Assembly (NCBI RefSeq): GCF_000013885.1
Contig: NC_007964.1
Coordinates: 1,040,001 to 1,104,000 of the forward strand
DNA length: 64,000 nt
Direction: 5' to 3'
From: Nitrobacter hamburgensis X14
GTDB lineage: Bacteria > Pseudomonadota > Alphaproteobacteria > Rhizobiales > Xanthobacteraceae
In this document: positions 26,700-34,944 of the stretch, one piece after another
How positions within the stretch are numbered: the stretch's first letter is position 1
How the letters are laid out: the number at the start of each line of letters is the position of its first letter
Position numbers and translations under genes: made by a program
Notes under the pieces: generated by a model
Told to the model about the DNA's origin: nothing
Database searches by the model: none
The model's input: only the letters and a program-made list of their open reading frames with translations

Positions 26700-27892
26700 T
26701 CAATTGGTCGAAAACACCGTTGCCGGCTGCAGTCTTAAAACCGGACGGAAGGAGATCAGTGCCGCAGCCAGGCTGACTACAAGAACCGCAACGGTGCCTG
26801 CTAACGGAGTGAACCACATCATCCGGAACGGATATCCTTGAGAGGCCGCCAGATGACCTGCGATCGCACACATGCCAAGGCCGAGGCCGGTTCCGACGAG
26901 CGCACAAAACCCGGCCTGAGCGCAGACGATCGACATCAACATCTTCGTCGTCGCGCCCATCGCCTTCAGGACAGCGTACTGGCCAAGGCTTGCGTGGGTA
27001 AACATGTAGAGCATCACACCCGCAAACCCAAAGCCGACGCCATGGCCAGCACCAGCATCGAGGCAACGTCGCCAACATCCTCGGAGTTGAGCAGGAACCA
27101 CCAGACAGTGTCGGACCGGAAATCCTGCGCAGTTCGTGCGCGCAAGCCTGTCGATGCTTGGATGCGTAACGCGAGTTCGTGTGCATCGGTTGCGGGTTTG
27201 GCCTTAACCAGTGCAAAGGTCAGGATGCGACGCTCGGGCGGCAGGACGCGGGAGGCATTGGCAAACGTCATGTAGAGGAGGGGCCGCGGCGGGAAGCGCG
27301 GCAAGGCCGATGCGACGCCCTCGATCTTGACGCGGTGTCCGTTCACCACGACCTCGTCCCCGGCAGTGATTTGCCGGGTTGGTATGTCGAGATGGGGGCC
27401 ATCAATCGGCCAGAGGTCGGCTGGTCGCGCCGGAGTCTCCAGCTTGTCCTCCGTGCCGCCGGCTGCGGCAACGGCGGCATCAGGGCGATGAAGCACCGTC
27501 TGTGAAAGGCCGTCCTCAAGCGAGGGCGCTCCAGCCAGCGTGGCGTCATCGACGCCAATGATCTGAAAGACCTGAATCCGGCCGTTGCTGAATCGGACGG
27601 CCGAAGAGCCGAGCATCAGCGGTGTTGCATACGACACGCCATCGACGCTGCGGATTCTGTTCAGGGTAGCTCCAGGCATGTTCACGGTCTGCTCGGGCGT
27701 CACGACCGCCGGGTCCATGACCCAAACGTCCGCCGCGGGATTCTCCGCGATCAATGCAAAGCTGCGTGTCATGAACCCGCAGAAATAGGAAGCGGCGAAA
27801 GAGACCAGAAAAGCGGTGAATGCGATGCCGAACAGCAGGGCCAGAAATCTGGCCCGGTCGGCGATCAGCATCCGCATGCCCAGGCGAAACAC
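26700..27892 (-). pseudogene. MacB/FtsX-like ABC exporter permease with frameshift
   Basis: The gene starts with GTG 27892 immediately after the adaptor stop. The first 280 or so residues show an N-terminal membrane helix (FLALLFGIAFTAFLVSFAASYF) and a large periplasmic domain. Near 27030-27060 the frame is lost. The FtsX-like membrane part continues in another frame as MLYMFTHASLGQYAVLKAMGA and MWFTPLAGTVAVLVVSLAAA, ending at the stop at 26700. A functional permease needs both parts in one frame, so this is a pseudogene, a programmed or suppressible shift, or an assembly error. ATPase and adaptor genes upstream are intact. Confidence 0.7.
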
Positions 27893-28816
27893 TTATCGAA
27901 CTCCACCCGCGACGCGCTGGTCCGGTGATGCGTCGATGAACACGTCCAGTCGTTGCCCCACGTAGACGGGCAGAGCGGCCGGATCAAAGCTGTAGATCAC
28001 CTGCAGTACCCTCGTGTCGGTCCGCTCGATGCTCTCGCCCGTCAGCGACGCCTTGCGCACGACCATCGGTTCCAGCCGCTCAAATTTCAACGATGTCTTG
28101 AGGTCAGGATTCCCCCGGACGAAGGCAACTGCCGGGGCTTCCTGTTTCACCCGCCAGGCTTGTTGTTCGTCAACGTCCACGCGGACATGCAGCCGTACAT
28201 CGTCGCCCAGGACCATCAGCGGGGGATCAAGTACGCCGGTCGTTGCGAATTCGCCAACGCGGATTTTCACCTGCATCACGAGTCCGTTCACCGGGGCGGT
28301 GACGGTATATCTCGACAACAGTATCTTGAGACGCTCGACGTCGGCCTTTGTGCGATCGAGTGCGGCCTGATCGATCGCGACCACGAAGCGCCGCCGTCGT
28401 AACTCCTCGACAGTAATGGCATCCCGGTTGGCCTTTGACAGAGCCTCTCCGCGGTCGAGGATGTCTTTGTCCCTGGCGAGGGTCGCCTCTGCTTCGCCCA
28501 CTTGAGCAGTCGCCGGCAGCAGTTGGGCTGTCAATTCACGATCGTCGATCCTGAAGAGGGCCTCGCCAGCACGGACATGGCTACCTGGCTTCGCCAGCAC
28601 GCTTGCAACAACGCCAGAGACTGGCGTTCCGATAGCAATGTTCTCGGTGCTGGCCTCGACAATACCCGTACCCGCCACGTTCGAGGTGAAGGGAGATTCG
28701 ACCGAGCGGATAACCGGTGCCGAGTGGGCGGGCGAGTGTTCCCCGGCGCGGATTTCGAAGGCGGCGGCAGCAAGGCCCACGATCGCCAACGCGGGCAATG
28801 CGTATTTGCCGATCAT
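27893..28816 (-). CDS. Periplasmic adaptor (membrane fusion protein) of an ABC exporter
   Basis: 307 residues: an N-terminal membrane anchor (YALPALAIVGLAAAAFEI), a biotinyl-lipoyl-like half (GTPVSGVVASVLAKPGSHVRAGEALFRIDD), a short coiled-coil region and the second half (YTVTAPVNGLVMQVKIRVGE). This is the HlyD/MacA/DevB pattern, linking the inner-membrane exporter to an outer-membrane channel. Its start overlaps the ATPase stop (ATGA, 28813-28816) and its stop abuts the permease start, so the three form one operon. Confidence 0.85.
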   Translation of the reverse strand: MIGKYALPALAIVGLAAAAFEIRAGEHSPAHSAPVIRSVESPFTSNVAGTGIVEASTENIAIGTPVSGVVASVLAKPGSHVRAGEALFRIDDRELTAQLLPATAQVGEAEATLARDKDILDRGEALSKANRDAITVEELRRRRFVVAIDQAALDRTKADVERLKILLSRYTVTAPVNGLVMQVKIRVGEFATTGVLDPPLMVLGDDVRLHVRVDVDEQQAWRVKQEAPAVAFVRGNPDLKTSLKFERLEPMVVRKASLTGESIERTDTRVLQVIYSFDPAALPVYVGQRLDVFIDASPDQRVAGGVR

Positions 28817-29538
28817 GACGGCATCTCCGCTTCGATGGCACCGTTGCAGCCGATGATTACTCCATCTTCCATCCGCACGATCCGATCCGCGTAGTTCACG
28901 ATGCGTGTGTCGTGGGTAACGACGATCACCGCGCGATCGGTCTGTCGAGCCCGGTCGCGTAGCGTCTCCATCACGACCTGTCCTGTATTTTGATCAAGCG
29001 CGCTCGTTGGCTCGTCGCAAACGATGAGTTTCGGGTTGTGGACGAGGGCGCGGGCGATAGCCACTCGCTGCTGTTGGCCTCCGCTCAACTCGTTCGGTGA
29101 CGCCGAAGTGCGATCGCGAAGACCCAGTTCGTCCAGAATCCTAACGGCCCTGCTTTCGGCGTCTTTGCGGGAGTGCCCGCCGATCAGAAGAGGGACGGTG
29201 ACGTTGTCGAGGATCGAAACGCCCGGCAGTAGATTGAACCTTTGAAAAACGAACCCCATCGTCGCGCAGCGAAAGCGTGAACGCTCGATCTGGTTCATTC
29301 GCGCAAGATCTCGTCCAAGAACCTCGCAAGTCCCCGCATCGAGGTCGAGCAGGGTAGAAACTACGGAAAGCAGGGTCGTCTTCCCGCATCCCGAAGGCCC
29401 CATAATCATCAATATCTCGCCAACTCTGACGTCGAGATCGACTCCCTGCAGCGCGTACGTTGCGGTAGAACCGACACCGAACGCCTTCGTCAGACCGCGA
29501 CAGTGAACGACGCTAGGGTAGGTTGCATTCATAGCCAT
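28813..29538 (-). CDS. ABC exporter ATPase (MacB/LolD/DevA type)
   Basis: 241 residues with Walker A GPSGCGKTTLL, signature NELSGGQQQRVAIARAL, Walker B LIVCDEPTSALD and H-loop VVTHD. This is the short ATPase type that pairs with FtsX-like permeases and HlyD-like adaptors, matching the next two genes. It is first in the minus-strand operon and is divergent from the ChrB-N gene, with only 40 bp between the two starts, so both promoters overlap there. Confidence 0.88.
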   Translation of the reverse strand: MAMNATYPSVVHCRGLTKAFGVGSTATYALQGVDLDVRVGEILMIMGPSGCGKTTLLSVVSTLLDLDAGTCEVLGRDLARMNQIERSRFRCATMGFVFQRFNLLPGVSILDNVTVPLLIGGHSRKDAESRAVRILDELGLRDRTSASPNELSGGQQQRVAIARALVHNPKLIVCDEPTSALDQNTGQVVMETLRDRARQTDRAVIVVTHDTRIVNYADRIVRMEDGVIIGCNGAIEAEMPS

Positions 29539-29543
29539 TTCGC

Positions 29544-29572
29544 TTGATTTGTAACAGTCGTATCATTATATT
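29544..29572 (+). promoter_or_regulatory. Promoter placed for a leaderless transcript
   Basis: TTGATT (29544-29549), a 17-bp spacer and TATATT (29567-29572), five of six to the -10 consensus. The predicted transcription start, 6-8 nt downstream, coincides with the ATG at 29579, and no ribosome binding site precedes that ATG. Confidence 0.5.
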
Positions 29573-29578
29573 GTAGCT

Positions 29579-30130
29579 ATGCAACAGCTAAATTGGCTAC
29601 TGTTGACCTACAAAGTACCTGCGGAGCCGGGCGCCAGGCGGGTCGCGTTATGGCGCCGTCTAAAAGGCATGGGCGCGGTTTATCTTCAGAACGGCGTCTG
29701 CCTGTTGCCGAAGACGGATGCGCATGTTCGGAAGTTGAAAATGGTCGAGAACGAGGTCGCCGAAATGGGCGGCGACGCCGTCATTCTGGAAACGGTTGCA
29801 CTCGACAAACGCCAAGAGGAGAAAGTCGTCGACCGCTTCAAGGCCGATCGGGACGACCAGTACCGGGAATTCCTCGGGCGCTGTGTAGGCTTCGAGAAGG
29901 AGATTGCGAAGGAGTTCTCCATCAACAAGTTCACGTACGCCGAACTCGAGGAGGAGGACACTGATCTCAAGAAGCTCCAGGGGTGGCTTGAGAAAATCAA
30001 GAAACTTGATTTCTACGGTGCCCCGCTAGCCACTGAAGCGGAGAGGAAGTTGAAGGATTGCGAAGTGTTGCTCGAAAGCTATGCGCAGCGTGTTTTCGAG
30101 GCCCAGGAGGAAAATCGCCTCAAGGAGTGA
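29579..30130 (+). CDS. ChrB N-terminal-domain protein
   Basis: 183 residues matching the N-terminal domain of chromate-resistance regulator ChrB: WLLLTYKVPAEPGARRVALWRRLKGMGAVYLQNGVCLLP, then a highly charged helical segment. Full ChrB carries an additional C-terminal domain; here the protein ends after the first. No chromate transporter chrA is nearby. It is divergent from an ABC exporter operon, so it may regulate or serve that exporter. The absence of a Shine-Dalgarno sequence and the promoter position suggest leaderless translation. Confidence 0.75.
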   Translation: MQQLNWLLLTYKVPAEPGARRVALWRRLKGMGAVYLQNGVCLLPKTDAHVRKLKMVENEVAEMGGDAVILETVALDKRQEEKVVDRFKADRDDQYREFLGRCVGFEKEIAKEFSINKFTYAELEEEDTDLKKLQGWLEKIKKLDFYGAPLATEAERKLKDCEVLLESYAQRVFEAQEENRLKE

Positions 30131-30206
30131 CCTTTCTCTTCCAAGCGTCCGGCTTCATAGGTGAGCTGCTCGATGTCCATGGAAACCGCGACGCCCTCAA
30201 CAATTG

Positions 30207-30410
30207 CGCTCTGCGCGCAGGTTTCGGCGGCCTTGGCAATACGATGCATCCGACGATAAACACCGCAAGGGCGACAGAGGCGGTGTATCGACTCAACGCC
30301 ATGCCGCCGCTCGCCAACCGCTTGCCCAGGAAATCGCCGACGGCGTCGCCGAACCGCACGCTCAGGGTGGCGGCGACACCGTCTGGCGGTATCACTACGA
30401 GACTAACGCC
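30207..30410 (-). pseudogene. Remnant of a COG4705-type membrane protein
   Basis: The minus strand reads GVAATLSVRFGDAVGDFLGKRL and ASGGMALSRYTASVALAVFIVGCIVL, close to the final repeat of uncharacterised membrane-anchored COG4705 proteins (which end in a GDFLdKPla.GGl.lsR.sAS pattern). The N-terminal two thirds of the usual protein are absent. It is the 3' relic of a lost gene, 77 bp beyond the ChrB-N gene on the opposite strand. Confidence 0.5.
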
Positions 30411-30612
30411 TTGAGGCCGAAGCCGGTTCTCGGCAGGTAGCCGACCGCTTGATAGATCGAATAGCACAAGTCCCGGTTTCGGCCTGCGACCAGCGAGTTC
30501 GGTGCGCTGCATTCGTCGCGAAAGGCAGCCATGACAGCAATTCAGAAGATGCCACAGTCCAGCGAGAACTTCGGGGCATAGGCAACTCTTGCCCTGCTCC
30601 GGCGACAGCTTC

Positions 30613-31086
30613 TTAATAGCACACGAGTTCGCGGTGGCTTACCACGTAGCCCCATTGATTTATGTGACGCCTTCGCACGATATAGCAGCTATCATCGTTA
30701 TTGTAGTTATTGTCATAGTAGTTGTCGTAGTAATAGGGCGCGCCGAAGGCTGCCAGCGCGAACGAGGGGCCGAAGAAGAAGTTGCGATGGTGGAAGCGGT
30801 GGCCCCCGAAGAAGGCCCTGTGGGTGGCGAACCCCGAGTGTACGAACGGGCGTCCGGCGAATCCGCTCATCTGCATGCCACCGCCGTGAAAGCCACCACC
30901 ATGGAAGCCGCTACCATGGAAGCCACCGCCGTGGAAGCCGCCACCCATGCTGCCGTGGAAGCCTCCCATGCCACCGCCGCCGAAACGCGCCTCGGCCGGT
31001 CCGGACCAGGTCATCACGCCAGCGGTGACAAACGCAGCAGCGAGCGTAGCGGTAATTGTCTTTCTAATTTTAGGTGTGGAGGTCAT
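30613..31086 (-). CDS. Secreted Gly/His-rich repeat protein
   Basis: 157 residues with a signal peptide (TATLAAAFVTAGVMTWSGPAEA) and a central array of GGGFHG-type units (seven His within about 45 residues). It continues with FGGHRFHHRNFFFG, an Asn/Asp/Tyr patch and a C-terminal domain with two Cys (CYIVRRRHINQWGYVV, LVCY). The spaced His residues suggest metal binding in the periplasm. Similar proteins are frequent in this bacterial family without assigned function. It is probably monocistronic. Confidence 0.75.
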   Translation of the reverse strand: MTSTPKIRKTITATLAAAFVTAGVMTWSGPAEARFGGGGMGGFHGSMGGGFHGGGFHGSGFHGGGFHGGGMQMSGFAGRPFVHSGFATHRAFFGGHRFHHRNFFFGPSFALAAFGAPYYYDNYYDNNYNNDDSCYIVRRRHINQWGYVVSHRELVCY

Positions 31087-31264
31087 GACGTTTCTCCCAT
31101 CATGAGAGATATCGCCCTCGCATCATATCTTTCACGGAGCAGATGAACCATCGATGAACATCGATCGGCAACCGCCCGCAGCATCGGGGGGATTCATCAA
31201 ATGACCGTGTTAGTACGGACGACTATGATTGCTCGATTAATCAGACAACTATTGCGCGAGATTT

Positions 31265-31440
31265 TTGGACGCACGTCATAAACGCAAACAACCCTTTTTT
31301 GCGATAGTCGCCGCAGAGATCAAATGCGTGCTCCATCTCCACGCCGTTGACAAGAACGGCCCCGCGCGGCGATGCGGATTGCGGACCGACGCGTCGTATG
31401 CCTCCCGTTGAATGCTTTCGTTATCATCGCGGCTAAAAAC
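31265..31440 (-). pseudogene. Frameshifted short gene of unknown function
   Basis: On the minus strand DDNESIQREAYDASVRNPHR is followed, after a one-base shift, by RGAVLVNGVEMEHAFDLCGD and YRKKGLFAFMTCV. The two halves are smoother as protein than the alternative frames, suggesting one small gene with a frameshift near 31355. The family is not recognised. Confidence 0.3.
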
Positions 31441-31468
31441 AAGAAGGCCGCCCTGGTCGGGCAGCCTT
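31434..31468 (-). terminator. Rho-independent terminator
   Basis: Ten-bp arms AAGGCTGCCC / GGGCGGCCTT (minus strand, one G-T pair), five-base loop, then CTTGTTTTT. It closely follows the stop of the small secreted protein gene at 31473. Confidence 0.75.
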
Positions 31469-31472
31469 GGTG

Positions 31473-31751
31473 TCAATCACAAACCCGCACTCGCGGGCGC
31501 ACCCAACGCTCGCGCCAGTCATCCCAATAGGCTTCCCCACGGGACCAGTAGCAGCGTCTCTCATAGACGGGCTCGGGCTCAACATAGACCGGAGCGGGCG
31601 CATAGTAAGGGCGGGGGGCTAATGCACCGCCTAGCAGCATCCCACCAAGAAGCCCACCGGCAACCCCGGCAGCAATTTGGCCATCGTGTGCCTGAGAAGC
31701 GGTGGGAACGAGACAGAGCGCAACAAATGCAAGCGGAAGGAGCTTTTTCAC
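31473..31751 (-). CDS. Small secreted protein with glycine zipper
   Basis: 92 residues: signal peptide MKKLLPLAFVALCLVPTASQA, a glycine-zipper segment (GVAGGLLGGMLLGGAL), a Pro/Tyr-rich stretch and a C-terminal part with two Cys (RRCYWSRGEAYWDDWRERW, RVCD). This layout is common among short envelope proteins of rhizobial relatives. A terminator follows directly, which supports the gene. Confidence 0.75.
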   Translation of the reverse strand: MKKLLPLAFVALCLVPTASQAHDGQIAAGVAGGLLGGMLLGGALAPRPYYAPAPVYVEPEPVYERRCYWSRGEAYWDDWRERWVRPRVRVCD

Positions 31752-32046
31752 AGCCGTGTCTTCTTGGATGATAGAGCCGGCGCAATATACGGCAAAAGTA
31801 TATGGCGAATGAATGAGGGTCGATGAATAAGGCGCCCTTGGTTAGCCGTAAGCCGAGGACATATTCTATCGGCGTTCAATCCGGCCCCAACAAACCGACG
31901 AATGGCGTCGGGAGCGATCAGGTTTTGTGTGTCGAGCATTACTTGGTTACTTGTATGTATACATCCTGTGAATGCACCGTCGTTGCCATTGGCTTCGACC
32001 GTATTGCGACCTGGCCGGTGAAGCCAGAAGATCGAGCCGGCACCGG

Positions 32047-32394
32047 TTACTGGACCGTCAGGGTGCCTTCCGCCTTGCCGCCGAAGTCGTCGTAGAAATC
32101 ATACTTTCCCGGCTTGAGCGGCCGCAGCTTGATAACGCCTTCGCTTTTCGCGTCGATGACTGTTTCGACGCGCAGGGAGGCGCTCTCGAATTCCATCGAC
32201 TTGGCATCGAGGTTCTTGACCGTCAGCGCCAGCGGCGTGTTGGCCGGAGCATGCAAGGCCGAGAGCTGAAACTTGCCGTTGGCGTAGGTGACTGTCAGGC
32301 TCGTCGCCTGTTGGGCGTGTGCAATCGGCAGGGAAGCGGCGATGCCGAAGGCTACCGAAGCAGTGACGAGAAGAACCGTGCGTGCAAATAACAT
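32047..32394 (-). CDS. Periplasmic cupredoxin-like protein
   Basis: 115 residues with signal peptide (VLLVTASVAFGIAASLPIAHAQ) and one cupredoxin-fold domain: SLTVTYANGKFQLSALHAPANTPLALTVKNLDAKSMEFESASL and LKPGKYDFYDDFGGKAEGTLTV. Proteins of this kind are usually encoded with FTR1-type iron permeases or EfeO. The usual Cys/His copper ligands are not evident, so it may bind iron-related ligands or no metal. It follows the outer-membrane protein gene by 23 bp on the same strand, probably as one operon; no FTR1 gene is nearby. Confidence 0.75.
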   Translation of the reverse strand: MLFARTVLLVTASVAFGIAASLPIAHAQQATSLTVTYANGKFQLSALHAPANTPLALTVKNLDAKSMEFESASLRVETVIDAKSEGVIKLRPLKPGKYDFYDDFGGKAEGTLTVQ

Positions 32395-32417
32395 GAAGAT
32401 ATCTCCAGTGCTGGGTG

Positions 32418-33317
32418 TCAGAACTCGACGGCGAACTTGAGTCGCGCGCGATTGCGCTGAAATTCGGCGAGATTGAGCGAAACCGGATTGCCGATTTCAC
32501 GGCCCCAGACCTGGGTGTTCCAGGCTGCGGTCATGAACATCTTCGGCGCGAAGCGGACGTAGAGCGTCGGTCCAAGCATCACCGCGTCGCCGGTGAAGTC
32601 CTGCAGGCCGATGCTGTCGTAGTGCCGCAGGTACCAGACCTCGCCGCCGATCACGACGTTCGGCGCGATTCGCCACGCCAGCGCGGCCGAACCGCCGAGC
32701 TTGGCTTCGCGCACGGTTTCATCGAGTGCAGTAAGGGTAACCTCCGGCTCGTAAAGGAAATTGAATCCGGCAAACAACCGGTTCTTGACTAACTCGAGAT
32801 CGGCATTGATGGTTGTCTCGAGTTCGTAGTTGTGGATACGCTCGCCGCCGGTTTCATCGATACGGCGGAAGGTCGGCTCGAGCCCCAGCGTCACCGCGAG
32901 CGGATTGCTCGACGTACGCTCGATCGCGAGATAGCGGAATTCGGCGAATCCACCGGCGAGCGCGACCTGCCGCCGATTATCCAGATCCGGCACGTTGTGG
33001 ATATCGTGCGTCGATCCAAGCGCGCCGAACTCGATCTGGATGAACTGCGACGGTGTGAATTCGAACTCGTACTTGGTTTCGCTGGCCCCATAGCTGCCGT
33101 CACGTTTGCCGAAGCGGCCGATGGCGTCGACCGTGAACTCCTTTTCACCCTCCAGCCCGATGCCGGAGCCGGTGGTGAATCCGAAGATGTACTTGGTCTC
33201 TATATCGCGCCATGCCGTGTAATCCTCTGCCTGCGCGGCACTACTTAGCGCCGTGAAACCAGACAACAGCATCCCCAACGCCAGCGCGGTCCGCGCCAGC
33301 GTTCTTTTCTTTTCCAT
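32418..33317 (-). CDS. Outer-membrane beta-barrel protein
   Basis: 299 residues from ATG 33317 (after GGGGGCGAG; an upstream in-frame ATG is less likely). A signal peptide (TALALGMLLSGFTALSSAAQA) precedes alternating amphipathic strands (KYIFGFTTGSGIGLEGEKEFTV, YEFEFTPSQFIQIEFGALG) and the C-terminus ends LKFAVEF, with the terminal aromatic residue of outer-membrane barrels. Its function is unknown; co-transcription with the cupredoxin suggests a metal-related role. Confidence 0.75.
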   Translation of the reverse strand: MEKKRTLARTALALGMLLSGFTALSSAAQAEDYTAWRDIETKYIFGFTTGSGIGLEGEKEFTVDAIGRFGKRDGSYGASETKYEFEFTPSQFIQIEFGALGSTHDIHNVPDLDNRRQVALAGGFAEFRYLAIERTSSNPLAVTLGLEPTFRRIDETGGERIHNYELETTINADLELVKNRLFAGFNFLYEPEVTLTALDETVREAKLGGSAALAWRIAPNVVIGGEVWYLRHYDSIGLQDFTGDAVMLGPTLYVRFAPKMFMTAAWNTQVWGREIGNPVSLNLAEFQRNRARLKFAVEF

Positions 33318-33353
33318 GCTCGCCCCCTCGATTAGGTGCGCATGGAATGGCAT

Positions 33354-33758
33354 GACAAAATGTCGCAGGCAAAAAGAAATGTTCTAAACTGGAATGATTC
33401 TAGCTGCTCTCCAGTGGCCGGTTAGGCAGCGACCCAACCGCGCTGCGACATCGGCAATGGCTGGGTGCGGAACGCAGCGGGCGAGCGAGCTGGAGCCGAT
33501 GCTGAAGCCAAATGTCGATCGTAATAGTCTTGCCGCGGTAGCCGCTGATGCGCGGCGAATAGGGCCGATTGGCGCGGCATAGCATGGCATGTTGGCGTTG
33601 GGGCTCGCCGACCACAGCCTAACCCAAGGCGCGGCGCCAGCCAATCTGGGCTGGCGCAAATCTCTGAATAAATCTCCAAGAGTGCCCCCTGCATCTCCAG
33701 GCGGATCAATTGGCTCGCGGTGTCGGTCGGCATCAGGACCGCCACGGCGGTCGACCGG
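33354..33758. other. Gap of about 400 bp with no confident gene
   Basis: Minus-strand frames are open here (for example one beginning MAVLMPTDTASQLIRLEMQG) but shift between frames and show no family motif. They could be the decayed remains of a small gene once following the PepSY gene. Confidence 0.4.
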
Positions 33759-34925
33759 TCAGTTTTGCAAGGCCTTCCTTGCTGATCGCCGGTTGAGCCA
33801 GATTGTGCAGCCGGTCACGAACAAGGCGAGTGGTGCGAAGCCGGATATGAATACGATCAGGCGGCCGACAAAGCCGAGCGTTCCTCCATTGTGGAGCCAT
33901 AGCTGTTCGGTCATGTAGCGATCGCCCATCGACATGTCCGAGAAGCGGTCGTGCACGACCGCGCCTTTCCACGGGTCAAACCAGATCGCCCCACGCGAAC
34001 GCACGGCGGGATCGGTTCCCGCCGCCGGGCGGAACAGCACGCGCCACGTGTTGCGCATCTCGACCGGAGGGTTCAGGACCGCGATGTCCTGCCTCGGTTT
34101 TGTTGCCCGCGCCATCGCGACGATCGCATCCGCCGACAGTAGCGGCGTTCCTTTCGGGGGTGGGATATCGACCTTTGGTGAGGGGTAGGGTGTCGCCGGC
34201 GACACAAGGCTAACGACGGGACGCATGGCCTCGGGGAAAACGATGCCGACACCCGTGGCCGAGATCACGGCAAGCGCGATCAGCGCCCAAAAGCCGACCG
34301 CATTGTGAAGGTCGATAGTGAATCGCTGGGGCGAAACGCCGTTGCGAACCGATATCGATCGCCGGAAACCGCCTCGCCTTGGCCACCACAAGCACAAACC
34401 GGACAGGGTCGAACCCAGGAGCGCCAACCCAACCACGCCGACCAGATCCCGGCCCCACCATTCATAAAGCAACAGCGTGTAGTGCAGACGATAGACTGTG
34501 AACGCGAATGCGTTCGTGTAGTCGCGGTGCCCGAGCACTTGCCCGTTCGAAGGATCGATCATGGTCGTCCAGCGATTTGGATAACGGCCCTTCTTGCTCG
34601 GGTGGGTGTGGATCACGACCCAGACAGGCCAGATCCGGTCTGGAGCTACGATTGCCGTGATCGGCGCCGCGTCCACTTCTGCTGCGGCCCGCATCACTTC
34701 GTTGACAGCGACTGTTTGCTCTGGGCCAACCGGAGCGTAGAGCGCCGGGTTCAGCGCCGCGTCGATCTCCCGGTAAAAGACGATGAAACTGCCGGTGAGA
34801 CCGACCAACACGACGATGACGCCGGCGCTGAATCCAAGCCATCGGTGTATCCGGATAAACGCGCGCCGGAGGCGCGGGATCCATGTGGCGGAGTCAGCAT
34901 TCACCAGATTGGCGTCCCCTGGCAA
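33759..34925 (-). CDS. PepSY-associated transmembrane protein
   Basis: 388-residue inner-membrane protein with four hydrophobic segments: RIHRWLGFSAGVIVVLVGLTGSFIVFYREID at the start, a mid pair (VGVVGLALLGSTLSGLCLWWPRRGGFR, ALIALAVISATGVGIVFP) and one near the end (LIVFISGFAPLALFVTGCTIW). The two periplasmic parts are PepSY-like. Such proteins are encoded with TonB siderophore receptors and are thought to act as periplasm-facing reductases or accessory factors in ferri-siderophore handling. The gene starts 19 bp after the receptor stop, so the two are co-transcribed. Confidence 0.85.
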   Translation of the reverse strand: MPGDANLVNADSATWIPRLRRAFIRIHRWLGFSAGVIVVLVGLTGSFIVFYREIDAALNPALYAPVGPEQTVAVNEVMRAAAEVDAAPITAIVAPDRIWPVWVVIHTHPSKKGRYPNRWTTMIDPSNGQVLGHRDYTNAFAFTVYRLHYTLLLYEWWGRDLVGVVGLALLGSTLSGLCLWWPRRGGFRRSISVRNGVSPQRFTIDLHNAVGFWALIALAVISATGVGIVFPEAMRPVVSLVSPATPYPSPKVDIPPPKGTPLLSADAIVAMARATKPRQDIAVLNPPVEMRNTWRVLFRPAAGTDPAVRSRGAIWFDPWKGAVVHDRFSDMSMGDRYMTEQLWLHNGGTLGFVGRLIVFISGFAPLALFVTGCTIWLNRRSARKALQN

Positions 34926-34944
34926 ATTTCTCTTTCTCGTCCAA

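Noticed and set aside
31955..31964. Palindrome ATGTATACAT as an operator
   Set aside because: Ten base pairs only, not close to a gene start on either side and without a partner site.
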